Assembly: GCA_017550745.1 (NCBI GenBank)
Contig: JAFZOG010000160.1
Span: 41,513 to 105,512, forward strand
From: Clostridia bacterium
Lineage (GTDB): Bacteria > Bacillota > Clostridia > Christensenellales > Aristaeellaceae
Direction: 5' to 3'
Length of the DNA: 64,000 nt
In this document: positions 8,602-17,088 of the stretch, piece by piece
Numbering within the stretch: position 1 is the first letter of the stretch
How the letters are laid out: each line of letters starts with the position of its first letter
The notes under the pieces: model-generated
What the model was told of the DNA's origin: nothing
The model's input: only the letters and a program-made list of their open reading frames with translations
The model's database searches: none
Program-made: the position numbers and the translations under genes

Positions 8602-9074
8602 GCGAGGATCGTTACACGGAGCTTGACCGTATGCGCTTTACCAAGAATACCAAGTCGTCGCGCCTGGCGTATCTTGCTATCCTCTTTGACGTTTTGTTCT
8701 TTGTCAGTGTTTATAAATCCGATGTTGAGAATTATTATTATACGATCACCATCGGCGCTTCCATTATCTACAACCTGGTGTTCCTGCTGATCACGTTCCT
8801 GGCTTCCGAGGGCGTAAAGAATTATAAAAAGAGCTATTCCTGGGTGATGTTTGTCCTGGGCGCGATTCAGATTGCCCGCATCTTCATTATTCCCCTGAAC
8901 GCTCATACCACTGTGCTGGCGGGAGGGCCGGTGATGGACACGTTCCAGTTCATCCGCCTGATTGTTTATCTTGTCGCCTCCGCCGCCTGTTTGTTCCTGA
9001 GCGCTTACCTGAACCTGCAAAAGAGCCGTGCCCTGGACGCCCATATGGCTTCCCTGCAAGGGCAGCAGGCATAA
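8598..9074 (+). CDS. Four-helix membrane protein of unknown function (transporter locus, 2 of 4)
   Basis: This 158-residue protein has predicted helices near residues 23-40, 48-70, 80-98 and 116-140, with short loops and charged ends. It is translationally coupled (ATGA) to the membrane protein upstream and ends 12 bases before the ATPase gene. No known family was recognised. Similar size and topology to its upstream neighbour suggest the two could form a hetero-oligomer, but sequence similarity between them is not obvious by eye. Confidence 0.75.
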   Translation: MSEDRYTELDRMRFTKNTKSSRLAYLAILFDVLFFVSVYKSDVENYYYTITIGASIIYNLVFLLITFLASEGVKNYKKSYSWVMFVLGAIQIARIFIIPLNAHTTVLAGGPVMDTFQFIRLIVYLVASAACLFLSAYLNLQKSRALDAHMASLQGQQA

Positions 9075-9086
9075 GGAGGGATACGC

Positions 9087-10160
9087 ATGGCAGAGCTGTC
9101 ATTGCAGCATATTGATAAAATATATGACAACAACGTGCAGGCCGTGTTTGATTTTAACCTGGATGTAAAGGACGGGGAACTGATCGTGCTGGTGGGCCCC
9201 TCCGGCTGCGGCAAATCCACGACGCTGCGCATGGTGGCGGGGCTGGAGGATATTTCCCAAGGCAAGCTGATGCTGGACGGCAAGGACATTACCGCTGCGC
9301 CTGCCAAAGACCGCGATATGGCCATGGTGTTCCAGAATTACGCCCTGTACGGCCATATGACCATTTATGAAAACATGGCGTTTTCCCTCACCCTGCGGAA
9401 CGAGAATCCCAATGTCATCCATAAAAAGGTACTGGCTGCCGCGGATATTCTGGGCCTGACCAACCAGCTGAACAAGAAGCCCTCCCAGCTGTCCGGCGGG
9501 CAGCGCCAGCGCGTAGCCATGGGCCGTTCCATCGTGCGCAATCCCAAGGTGTTCCTGTTTGACGAGCCGCTGTCTAACCTGGATGCCAAGCTGCGCAGCG
9601 CCACCCGACGTGAAATCCTGCTGCTGCATAAGCGTTTGCAGGCGACCATGCTGTACGTGACCCACGACCAGACCGAGGCGCTGACCTTGGCAGACCGCAT
9701 CGTGTGCATGAGCATGGGCCATGTGCAGCAAGTAGGCACGCCGCTGGAGCTGTATGATACGCCGAACAATAAATTTGTGGCTTCCTTCATCGGCCTGCCG
9801 CCCATGAACATGTTCGAAGTGGAGTTTCGGGATGGCGCGCTTCACGGAAAGGGGTTTGAGGTCGGGCTCACCGATGCGCAGAAGGATATTCTGGCTGCAT
9901 ATAATAACAAGACCATCACCCTGGGCGTGCGGCCCGAGGACATTGCCGAGGAGGGCAGCATCACCATCCACGTTGCCACCAACGAAAACCTTGGCATGAA
10001 CACCCTTGTGCACGGTGAGATGGGCTACGGCAACCGCATCACCGCCAAGCTGCGCGGCTGGGCCAATTACCGCCGGGGCGACAATGTGAACGTGCATTTC
10101 ACCAAGATGCACTTCTTTGATCAGGAAACTGAGCAGGCGATTCGGAAGGAGGCGAAATGA
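9087..10160 (+). CDS. MsmX/UgpC-type ABC transporter ATPase (first copy)
   Basis: The 357-residue ATPase has Walker A GPSGCGKST, Q-loop MVFQNYALY, signature LSGGQRQRV, Walker B VFLFDEPLSNLD and the H-loop VTHDQTEA. A C-terminal TOBE/OB region follows from about residue 240, as in MalK, UgpC and MsmX. Such ATPases often energise several sugar importers. Its position between pairs of small membrane proteins is unusual. A second ATPase with the same architecture is encoded at 13444. It overlaps the next gene by 4 bases. Confidence 0.95.
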   Translation: MAELSLQHIDKIYDNNVQAVFDFNLDVKDGELIVLVGPSGCGKSTTLRMVAGLEDISQGKLMLDGKDITAAPAKDRDMAMVFQNYALYGHMTIYENMAFSLTLRNENPNVIHKKVLAAADILGLTNQLNKKPSQLSGGQRQRVAMGRSIVRNPKVFLFDEPLSNLDAKLRSATRREILLLHKRLQATMLYVTHDQTEALTLADRIVCMSMGHVQQVGTPLELYDTPNNKFVASFIGLPPMNMFEVEFRDGALHGKGFEVGLTDAQKDILAAYNNKTITLGVRPEDIAEEGSITIHVATNENLGMNTLVHGEMGYGNRITAKLRGWANYRRGDNVNVHFTKMHFFDQETEQAIRKEAK

Positions 10161-10726
10161 TCATGGCAAAGAATCCTTCGGGCATTCAGGAATTCTGGCG
10201 CAAGCGGCTGGTCAGCCTCAAACGCAAGCCACAGACCATCGCGCTCATTGCCATGGGCTTGGCCTTCATCTATTATACGTTTAACCTGACGCAGATTTCC
10301 AATACCACCGCCCTGATCAACGGCCCGCACATGGGCCTGAGCGGCTTCATCACCATCCTGGCCTCCACGCTGAGCCTGGTATGCTTCCTGAATGCTTTTC
10401 CCCACCGTAAAAAGGTCAACATTCCGATGCTGGCGCTGATGCTGGTGCTGGTTGGAGCGGTGATTTACTGTGATATTTACTATGGCTCCTGTATCACCAC
10501 CGCCATTACCCGTGAAGAAAACCGCATTGATCCCACCGGGCCAAACAGTTTTGTTGCCGCTGCCAGGACCGTGATCACCGTGCATATGGTCATCCTCTGC
10601 GTCGGCGTAGCGCTGGTGGCGCTGCTGCCGGTTTACGGGAAAGCGCTTAAGAAGATCAATACCAATATCGACGTGGAAGGCAACGGCGGTATGGCGAAGA
10701 TCGACATCAGCGGCGAGGATGCCTGA
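10157..10726 (+). CDS. Four-helix membrane protein of unknown function (transporter locus, 3 of 4)
   Basis: The product is 189 residues, or 187 if the second ATG at 10163 is used. Four helices are predicted near residues 27-45, 60-80, 90-108 and 135-157, with a polar C-terminal tail (IDVEGNGGMAKIDIS) likely in the cytoplasm. It starts within the ATPase stop codon (ATGA overlap), so its output is coupled to that of the ATPase. No family was recognised. Confidence 0.75.
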   Translation: MIMAKNPSGIQEFWRKRLVSLKRKPQTIALIAMGLAFIYYTFNLTQISNTTALINGPHMGLSGFITILASTLSLVCFLNAFPHRKKVNIPMLALMLVLVGAVIYCDIYYGSCITTAITREENRIDPTGPNSFVAAARTVITVHMVILCVGVALVALLPVYGKALKKINTNIDVEGNGGMAKIDISGEDA

Positions 10727-10732
10727 GGCTCC

Positions 10733-11374
10733 ATGGCAAAGAAACAGAAGAGCCCGGTGGAAACCGAAGAACGCTCCGCGGCGGATTACTATAAGCTGAA
10801 CACCAAAGCAGTAGACGACCTGGTGAACGCCTCTGAGGAAAACGCGCCTCCTGTTAGCAAGGAAGAACTGCGAAAATACCACGCCCTGCCAAAGCTGAAA
10901 ATCGCCGATTGGGTGCAGGCCGTGGTGCTGAAAACCTGGTTCGCCGGGGTGGTGTGCTACTTCATCATCTGGGGCTTGGGGCTGTATGTGGCAAATCAAA
11001 TGGACTTGCTGCTGATCACCGGCATTGCCTTGGGATTCGTTACCGATCTGATTACCAACAGCGTATTTCGGTTTATCGCCCGGCCTCAGGGAGCTAACGA
11101 CCGCTGGATGATGTTTCCGAAAAAGAACTATGTTTTTCTTCCGCTGAATGTACTGTACGCGCTGCTGCTCACATTCTGCGTGGTGATGACTTACAACGCG
11201 CTGAATACCCTGCTCATCAGCCTGTCTGGCAATGCGGACAATGTGCCGCTGGGTGTGGAGCCTGTTCTCTTCGGTCTGTTCACCATGGGGTGGGATATGC
11301 TGTTCCTCGGCTGTAAGCGCCTGGGAAAGCGCATGCTGAACGACGCAAAGGCCGCTGCCGGGAAAACAAAATGA
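10733..11374 (+). CDS. Four-helix membrane protein of unknown function (transporter locus, 4 of 4)
   Basis: This 213-residue protein has a charged cytoplasmic N-terminal region of about 55 residues and then four predicted helices near residues 62-84, 92-112, 135-155 and 176-193. It starts 6 bases after the previous gene and is followed 24 bases later by the GH105 hydrolase, so it sits in the same operon. No family was recognised. The ribosome site is weak, which suggests coupling to the gene upstream. Confidence 0.72.
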   Translation: MAKKQKSPVETEERSAADYYKLNTKAVDDLVNASEENAPPVSKEELRKYHALPKLKIADWVQAVVLKTWFAGVVCYFIIWGLGLYVANQMDLLLITGIALGFVTDLITNSVFRFIARPQGANDRWMMFPKKNYVFLPLNVLYALLLTFCVVMTYNALNTLLISLSGNADNVPLGVEPVLFGLFTMGWDMLFLGCKRLGKRMLNDAKAAAGKTK

Positions 11375-11398
11375 ATGTAAAGGGGAAACCTGCCTTCT

Positions 11399-12523
11399 AT
11401 GTATGAAGAAATCGACCGCTATGTCCTGTCCCTGATCGAGCAGTCATCACCCGAACGCACCGCATGGAATGTGGAAAGGATACGGGCGGGATTGCCGGCC
11501 AGTTGGAATTATATCGACGGATGCATGATGACTGCCCTGCTGTCCATGGCGGAAATCACCGGGGATCAGCGTTATTTCGATTTCGCGGAGTCCTTCATCG
11601 ATTCTTTCGTATATGAGGACGGCTCTATCCGCGCCTATAAAGCGGAAGGGCATACCCTGGATGATATCAACGAAGGCCGGGTGCTGTTCGCCCTGTATGA
11701 AAAAACAGGAAAAGAAAAGTACAAAAAAGCCGCCGGTTTCCTGCGGCGGCAGCTCAGCGTTCAACCGAGAACGGAGGAAGGCAGCTTCTGGCACAAGCAG
11801 ATTTACCCGCATCAGGTGTGGCTGGACGGGGTGTATATGGCCCAGCCCTTTTCCGCGCTGTATGAAAAATACTTCGGTATCGGGGATTACAGCGACGTTT
11901 TCCGTCAGATCGGCGTCGTCCGTAAGCATATGCGGGATAAGAACACCGGCCTGTACTATCATGGCTATGACGCCAGCAGACAGGCATTCTGGTGCGACCC
12001 GGAAACGGGCCTGAGCAAAAGCTTCTGGCTGCGGGCCATCGGCTGGTTTTCCGTAGCGCTGGCTGACCTGCTGGAGATCCTGCCGGACAGCGAGGGCAAA
12101 AGCGGCATTGCCGACGTTTTCAGAACGCTGATGGCGGACATTTCCAAATTCGCAGATTCCGAAACCGGCATGTACTGGCAGGTGGTGGATCAGCCGCACC
12201 GGGAAGGAAACTATCTGGAAAGCAGCGGCAGCTCCATGATGGCTTACGCCATGCTGAAGGGCGCGCGCCTGGGCGTGCTGCCGCAGGAATTTGCCGCAAA
12301 GGGCAAAAAGACCTTTGACGGCCTGATGAATACCTGCCTGGCTTTCCGGGACGGCGGGCTCAGTCTGGATCATATTTGCCTGGTGGCCGGGCTGGGGCCC
12401 GAAAACAACCGCCGCCGTGACGGCACATATGCTTACTACATTTCCGAGCCGGTGGTAAAAAACGACGCCAAAGGCGTTGCTCCTTTTTTGCTGTGCTATA
12501 CGGAGATCAAACGCCTGGGCTGA
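11399..12523 (+). CDS. GH105 unsaturated rhamnogalacturonyl hydrolase (YteR/YesR type)
   Basis: This 374-residue (alpha/alpha)6-barrel enzyme removes the unsaturated galacturonate left at the non-reducing end of pectin fragments by rhamnogalacturonan lyases. It shows SWNYIDG, catalytic Asp143 in HQVWLDGVYMAQPF and Asp88 in GHTLDD, as in Bacillus YteR numbering, plus LRAIGWFSVALAD and ESSGSSMMAYA. There is no signal peptide, so it acts inside the cell on imported oligomers. It is the last gene of the transporter operon and gives the best clue to the substrate. Its stop abuts the stop of the opposing araC-type gene with no gap. Confidence 0.93.
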   Translation: MYEEIDRYVLSLIEQSSPERTAWNVERIRAGLPASWNYIDGCMMTALLSMAEITGDQRYFDFAESFIDSFVYEDGSIRAYKAEGHTLDDINEGRVLFALYEKTGKEKYKKAAGFLRRQLSVQPRTEEGSFWHKQIYPHQVWLDGVYMAQPFSALYEKYFGIGDYSDVFRQIGVVRKHMRDKNTGLYYHGYDASRQAFWCDPETGLSKSFWLRAIGWFSVALADLLEILPDSEGKSGIADVFRTLMADISKFADSETGMYWQVVDQPHREGNYLESSGSSMMAYAMLKGARLGVLPQEFAAKGKKTFDGLMNTCLAFRDGGLSLDHICLVAGLGPENNRRRDGTYAYYISEPVVKNDAKGVAPFLLCYTEIKRLG

Positions 12524-13324
12524 TCATTTTTCCAGCGGTTTTACCTTCATCACGTCGGAATCCTGGATGGGGGAGTTGTTGCTTCCCCTGCGGGACTGAA
12601 CGTAGAAGCTGGGCGCGACGCCGTACTTCTTCTTGAACATCCGGGAAAAATACAGCGGTTCCCGGAATCCGCACAGCCGTGAAACGTCCGTGACCGAAAC
12701 GCCCGTCATTTCCGCGCCCACAAGGGCTTCCGCCGCAATCTGCAAGCGTTTGTTGTTCAGGTACTGATGCGGGGTGATCAGCATTTCTTTCTGAAACAGC
12801 TTGCGCAGGTAATCGTAATTGAACGGCAGGGAGCGCATGTATTCGTCCAGCTCATAGCTGGGGTCGTCGAAGTGCTCCAGGATGTCCCGCTCGATTTCCT
12901 CCACCACGGGAGAGCGCCGCTTGTCCTTCTGGTAGGCGGCCAGGTAGCAGCAGATCAGGTTGCCATATGCGGAGAGGAAGATGTCTTTTTCCGGGCGGGA
13001 GCACTGGTAATGGTACAGCGCCGCGCGGAACGCGTCCAGCAGGAAACGGTTGCTGTCATCCTGGATAACGGAAGGCGCGGTCGCAGACAGCGTGGGCATG
13101 CTGATGTTCAGATGGATGTTTTCAAAGCCTTTTTCGCTGCTGTTGGCGTGGGGGAGAAGCGGCGGAATAATGACCACATCTCCTTTGCGGTAGGTCAGGG
13201 CCCCGTCGTCAAAGGAAAACTCCCCGCCGCCCTCGGTGCAGTAAACGAATTCCCAGCTTTCATGCGCGTGTCGGTTCACGGTCAGCATCATTTCATGCCG
13301 CCCCGCGTAGATGATCTCATTCAT
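12524..13324 (-). CDS. AraC-family transcriptional regulator with cupin sensor domain
   Basis: The N-terminal half is a cupin-like sugar-sensing domain (HAHESWEFVYCTEGGGEF, and VVIIPPLLPHAN). The C-terminal 100 residues hold the two helix-turn-helix motifs of AraC (GVSVTDVSRLCGF, then YFSRMFKKKYGVAPS). ATG at 13324 is chosen: AAAGGAG lies 8 bases upstream, and the longer frame from 13387 would begin inside the promoter -10. The gene is convergent with the GH105 operon and divergent from the second ATPase, so it probably controls the locus in response to an imported sugar. Confidence 0.9.
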   Translation of the reverse strand: MNEIIYAGRHEMMLTVNRHAHESWEFVYCTEGGGEFSFDDGALTYRKGDVVIIPPLLPHANSSEKGFENIHLNISMPTLSATAPSVIQDDSNRFLLDAFRAALYHYQCSRPEKDIFLSAYGNLICCYLAAYQKDKRRSPVVEEIERDILEHFDDPSYELDEYMRSLPFNYDYLRKLFQKEMLITPHQYLNNKRLQIAAEALVGAEMTGVSVTDVSRLCGFREPLYFSRMFKKKYGVAPSFYVQSRRGSNNSPIQDSDVMKVKPLEK

Positions 13325-13385
13325 GCCCGGCGCTCCTTTCGCTTTCTGGCGAGTGGTCGGAAGCAAAGTGTGCTCTGTCGCTCCC

Positions 13386-13414
13386 ATTATATCAGATAAT
13401 ATCCGTTTTGTCCA
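13386..13414 (-). promoter_or_regulatory. SigA-type promoter of the araC-like gene
   Basis: On the minus strand TGGACA and TATAAT are 17 bases apart (5/6 and 6/6). This gives a leader of about 55 bases. The space to the divergent ATPase gene is short, so a regulator bound here could affect both directions. Confidence 0.65.
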
Positions 13415-13443
13415 TGACTCAAATGACTTGAGGAGGTAATACC

Positions 13444-14526
13444 ATGGCCTACCTGACGCTGAAAAACATCAACAAGATTTACCCAAACGGCTTTCATGCC
13501 GTACACAATTTCAACCTGGAAATTGAAAAAGGGGAATTTGTTGTATTTGTCGGCCCTTCCGGCTGCGGAAAATCCACCACCCTGCGGATGATCGCCGGGC
13601 TGGAGGATATTTCCAACGGCGAGTTTCTGATCAACGGCAAGCGCGCCAATGAGATGGGTCCCCGGGAGCGGGAAATCGCCATGGTATTCCAGAGCTATGC
13701 GCTGTACCCGCAGATGACGGTATTTGACAACATCGCATTCGGCCTGACCCTGCAAGGGGTGGACGAGGATATCATCGAGGAACGGGTCAAAAACATCGCA
13801 GGCATCCTGGGCCTGACGGACTATCTGGACCGCCTGCCCCGGGCGCTTTCCGGCGGCCAGCGCCAGCGCGTGGCCATTGGCCGGGCCATCATCCGCAAGG
13901 TGGGCGTGTTCCTCATGGACGAGCCGCTCTCCAACCTGGACGCCAAGCAGCGCGTGACCATGCGCTATGAAATCGCCCAGATCCACCAGAACACCGGGGC
14001 TACCACCATCTATGTCACCCATGACCAGACCGAAGCCATGACCCTGGCTGACCGCATCGTGGTGATGAAGGACGGCTATGTACAGCAGGTTGGCACCCCG
14101 TACCAGCTGTACTTTGAGCCGCAGAACGTGTTCGTGGCGGGCTTCATCGGCGAGCCGCCCATGAATTTCCTGCGCGGCACGGTGAAGAACGGCGCGCTGC
14201 GCTTTGGCGATAACCTGATTGATCTCAAGAAAAAGCTGCCTTCCGTCGATAAATACGAGGACAAGGAAATCGTGTTCGGTTTCCGCCCGGAGGGGATTCA
14301 GCTGGGCAGATGCGAAAACGCCTACGAGATCACCGCCAATGTGGAGCTGACCGAAATGCTGGGGGACAATACCAACGTGTATATCACCGCGGGCAGCGAC
14401 CACGCCATCCTGAAGGTGGACAGCCACGACACCCCCGAAACCGATGCGGTTATTACCTTCTCCATTCCCTTCGAAAGCGTCTATCTATTTGACGGGGAGA
14501 CGGAAACGGTGATCAATTGCAAATAA
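13444..14526 (+). CDS. MsmX/UgpC-type ABC transporter ATPase (second copy)
   Basis: The 360-residue ATPase carries Walker A GPSGCGKST, Q-loop MVFQSYALYPQM, signature LSGGQRQRV, Walker B VFLMDEPLSNLD, H-loop VTHDQTEA and a C-terminal TOBE region. It is clearly paralogous to the ATPase at 9087 but differs in the helical region. GAGGAGG is placed well before the ATG. It stands alone, divergent from the AraC regulator, the arrangement expected for a shared ATPase serving several sugar importers. Which copy drives the importer at 3832-7911 cannot be told from sequence. Confidence 0.94.
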   Translation: MAYLTLKNINKIYPNGFHAVHNFNLEIEKGEFVVFVGPSGCGKSTTLRMIAGLEDISNGEFLINGKRANEMGPREREIAMVFQSYALYPQMTVFDNIAFGLTLQGVDEDIIEERVKNIAGILGLTDYLDRLPRALSGGQRQRVAIGRAIIRKVGVFLMDEPLSNLDAKQRVTMRYEIAQIHQNTGATTIYVTHDQTEAMTLADRIVVMKDGYVQQVGTPYQLYFEPQNVFVAGFIGEPPMNFLRGTVKNGALRFGDNLIDLKKKLPSVDKYEDKEIVFGFRPEGIQLGRCENAYEITANVELTEMLGDNTNVYITAGSDHAILKVDSHDTPETDAVITFSIPFESVYLFDGETETVINCK

Positions 14527-14656
14527 TTTTTTGCGGTTTGATCAGATGTAAACAGCGGTTTTTCATGGTAAAAAGAAACAGTTTCGTTTTTCGCGCTTCG
14601 GCATATGATAAAACGGATGATGGGAATCATCAAATCATGTGAAGGAGGGAAAGCGA

Positions 14657-14914
14657 ATGAACATTCTTTTGTGGCTGGTGCTGGGCGCGCTGGCAGGCTG
14701 GATCGCCGGGCTGATCATGGGCGAAAGGCGCGGCTGGGCCGGGAACATCCTGGTGGGCATTTTAGGCTCCGCTGTGGGCGGTTTTGCGGCGTCGCTGCTG
14801 GGGTGGGGCGGCGTTGACGGCTTCAACCTGTACAGCTTGCTGGTGGCCGTAGGCGGCGCGTGCATCCTGCTGTGGATTTACAACATGCTGCAGCGCCGGG
14901 CGGCAAGGACATAA
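14657..14914 (+). CDS. GlsB/YeaQ/YmgE-family small membrane protein
   Basis: The 85-residue protein has three glycine-rich hydrophobic helices: ALAGWIAGLIMG, then WAGNILVGILGSAVGGF, then LLVAVGGACILLWIY. This is the transglycosylase-associated (GlsB/YeaQ) pattern linked to envelope stress. ATG at 14657 follows GAAGGAGGG at good spacing. The name reflects family only; biochemical activity is unknown. A terminator at 14936 isolates it from yabP. Confidence 0.88.
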   Translation: MNILLWLVLGALAGWIAGLIMGERRGWAGNILVGILGSAVGGFAASLLGWGGVDGFNLYSLLVAVGGACILLWIYNMLQRRAART

Positions 14915-14935
14915 AACAGACGGATTTCAACATAG

Positions 14936-14967
14936 GAGCGGGGCGGTTCGTTTTCCCGCTCTTTTTT
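14936..14967 (+). terminator. Rho-independent terminator after the GlsB-like gene
   Basis: GAGCGGG pairs with CCCGCTC (7 bp) across a 12-base loop and is followed by six T. It ends two bases before a SigE-like promoter. Confidence 0.85.
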
Positions 14968-14968
14968 G

Positions 14969-14997
14969 TCATATGGATTGGACCGTCCGCATACCCT
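14969..14997 (+). promoter_or_regulatory. SigE-like sporulation promoter of yabPQ
   Basis: TCATATG, then 14 bases, then CATACCCT, matches the mother-cell SigE pattern kMATATT-N14/15-CATACAnT at 6 of 7 and all but one fixed -10 base. The predicted transcript would start about 15 bases before the yabP ATG. yabP is SigE-controlled in Bacillus, which supports the call. Confidence 0.7.
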
Positions 14998-15018
14998 TTT
15001 CTGAAAGAGGTGAGCGGA

Positions 15019-15306
15019 ATGGAAAAAACCAACAATCAGTCAGGGATCGTGAAGAATCATATGCTGACGCTGGATAACCGGCGGCGGGCGTCGCTGACGG
15101 GCGTGAACGAAGTGCTGGGGTTCGATGAAAACACGGTGAATCTGCGGACGGAGAATGGGGAAGTGACCATTACCGGGGAAGGGCTGCACGTAACGAAGCT
15201 GATGCTGGAGGAAGGGCAGCTGGCTGTGGAGGGAAAAATCGACGGCATTCAGTATACAGCCCTGCGGAACCGGCGGGTTGGGCTGTTCCGCCGGGCCGAC
15301 AAATGA
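15019..15306 (+). CDS. yabP: Sporulation protein YabP
   Basis: This 95-residue protein has the YabP/YqfC beta-rich pattern: HMLTLDNRRRASLTGVNEVLGF, VNLRTENGEVTITGEGLHV, and a LAVEGKIDGIQY end. YabP is a mother-cell protein needed for normal spore-coat and cortex formation in Bacillus. ATG at 15019 has AGAGGTGA upstream; the longer frame from 14860 overlaps the terminator and is rejected. The last four bases overlap the yabQ start. Confidence 0.93.
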   Translation: MEKTNNQSGIVKNHMLTLDNRRRASLTGVNEVLGFDENTVNLRTENGEVTITGEGLHVTKLMLEEGQLAVEGKIDGIQYTALRNRRVGLFRRADK

Positions 15307-15623
15307 TTTTTTTTGAAACGGCGGGGCAGGCCAGGACGTTCCTCCTGCTGCTGTACGCGGGCTTTGGAGCGGGGGTGCTCTATGACGTGCTTGCTCTGCC
15401 GCGCCGCGCGCTGCCCCGCTTTTGTCAGCCTGGTCTGGACGCGCTTTGGTGCCTGATGACAGGCGCTGCCGCCGCGCTTGTGCTGGCCGCGGGCGGCGAA
15501 TCTGCCTTCAGGCTGTACTCTCTTCTGGGGCTCGTCTGCGGCGCGGCGGTTTATTGGCTTGGGATCAGAGCATTGATACGGGGCATCGTACGTTTTTTCA
15601 AGCGAAATAAAAATTTGCAATAA
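15303..15623 (+). CDS. yabQ: Spore cortex biosynthesis protein YabQ
   Basis: The 106-residue membrane protein begins in the yabP stop (ATGA). It has the YabQ pattern: a QARTFLLLLYAGFGAGVLYD first helix, an arginine-rich loop (ALPRRALPRF), then further helices and a basic tail. YabQ is required for cortex synthesis. In Bacillus divIC follows; here a terminator follows instead, so divIC is elsewhere. Confidence 0.9.
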   Translation: MIFFETAGQARTFLLLLYAGFGAGVLYDVLALPRRALPRFCQPGLDALWCLMTGAAAALVLAAGGESAFRLYSLLGLVCGAAVYWLGIRALIRGIVRFFKRNKNLQ

Positions 15624-15636
15624 CGTTTGGCTTTTG

Positions 15637-15676
15637 CTGCCCGCTGGCCTACAAAGGGTTGGCGGAGCAGTTTTTT
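15637..15676 (+). terminator. Rho-independent terminator after yabQ
   Basis: CTGCCCGCTGGCC pairs with the segment at 15656-15670 with one bulged A and some G-T pairs, followed by six T. The remaining bases up to 15898 hold A/T-rich sequence with no clear gene or hairpin. Confidence 0.7.
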
Positions 15677-15898
15677 GCGTTTTTTCTAATATCAGGCAGG
15701 ATAATGAAGAAAAAAGCAGAATAAAATAATGTTGATATATACACTTTTATCAGTTTGCATATAAAAAGGGAGCGAACAGGAATTATCTGCATAGGGGCGT
15801 AACGAATCGGCCCATTCAAAGAACGGCGTTTTCTCCTGAATGAAAATACAGCCTGCGCCGGCGGCCGAACCGGAATAAAGGCAAGGAGTGTCAATGAG

Positions 15899-17053
15899 AT
15901 GGAAGCGTCTTTACGCGCTGAAATATATCTGATCTGTATGATCATCGTAGGGCTGCTGGTGCATTGGAGCATCCGGAGCGAATCCAAATCCGCGTCGGAC
16001 CAGTGGCTGATCCGCTGTTATGGCGGATTTTTCGTCACCTTTACAGCGAATTTCCTTTTTATCCTCTTCAACCGCGGCATCTTACAAACGCCTTGGGCCA
16101 AGCAAATATCATATGTACTGAAATCGCTGTTTTTCATGTTTTTCAGCATGAGCGTGATAGCCTGGTGCGGGTACGCGGAGACGGAGATTCGCCGGGGGGA
16201 TTTGGTGCGCAAAAAGGTGCATCTGATGTTCATCATCCCCAGTATCATTCCGATGATCCCCATCGCGCTGAACCTGTGGAACCGGATGCTGTTTAGCATC
16301 GACGAATCCCTCGAGTACAAGCGTGAGATCCTGTATCATTTCCTGATGCTGTATTTGTTCGCCTGTACCGCCTATTTCGCGGTGCGGCTGTTCACGCGTT
16401 CCTTCCGGGAATTCGGCCCGAACCGCAAAAAGCATCTCCAAGTCACCGCTTCCTTCTCCCTTTGCATCCTGCTGGCCTGGCTGTTTTCGTTCATGGGGGA
16501 ATCGGTGCCGGTGATTTGCGTATGCGTGACGGTGAACCTGCTGTGCGTGTATAACTGCACCAACCGGCAGCAGATTTCCATGGATAAGCTGACGCAGGTG
16601 AACAACCGCCAGAACCTGATCGGTTTTATCAATTACAAGCTGATCAACCATGAAAGCCGCTTATATGTGCTGATGATCGACGTGGACTATTTCAAACCCA
16701 TCAACGACACCTACGGCCACCTGGAAGGCGACCACGCGCTGGTGCGTGTGGCGAACGCGCTGAAGCGCGCCTGCAATTCGTTCAAGCGTCGCCCTTTCAT
16801 TGCCCGGTATGGCGGGGACGAATTCATCATCGTGCTGGAGGGCACGCAGGAGGAAGCCGAACAGCTGTGCAATTGTATTCACGCGATCATTCAGGAAAGC
16901 CAGGAAGAGGAAAAATCGCCCTATGAGCTGACCGTGAGCATTGGGGTGGCGGGGTACCGCAACGGCATGCAAAGCAAGGATCTGATCGCCGCGGCGGACG
17001 AAGAACTTTACAAAGTCAAGCAGACTCGGGATAAGAGAGCGCGGAATGCATAA
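15899..17053 (+). CDS. Membrane-bound diguanylate cyclase (GGDEF)
   Basis: This 384-residue protein has six or seven N-terminal membrane helices (about residues 1-210) that probably sense a signal, then a GGDEF domain. The active site RYGGDEF and the Mg/substrate loop DVDYFKPINDTYGHLEGD are intact, so synthesis of cyclic di-GMP is expected. The inhibitory I-site (RxxD five residues before GGDEF) is not conserved; the position reads KRRP. AAGGAG precedes the start. The macro-domain gene follows after 35 bases, so the two may share a transcript. Confidence 0.93.
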   Translation: MEASLRAEIYLICMIIVGLLVHWSIRSESKSASDQWLIRCYGGFFVTFTANFLFILFNRGILQTPWAKQISYVLKSLFFMFFSMSVIAWCGYAETEIRRGDLVRKKVHLMFIIPSIIPMIPIALNLWNRMLFSIDESLEYKREILYHFLMLYLFACTAYFAVRLFTRSFREFGPNRKKHLQVTASFSLCILLAWLFSFMGESVPVICVCVTVNLLCVYNCTNRQQISMDKLTQVNNRQNLIGFINYKLINHESRLYVLMIDVDYFKPINDTYGHLEGDHALVRVANALKRACNSFKRRPFIARYGGDEFIIVLEGTQEEAEQLCNCIHAIIQESQEEEKSPYELTVSIGVAGYRNGMQSKDLIAAADEELYKVKQTRDKRARNA

Positions 17054-17088
17054 CCGTTCTTTATTCATGCTGAAAGCGAGGGAATGAC

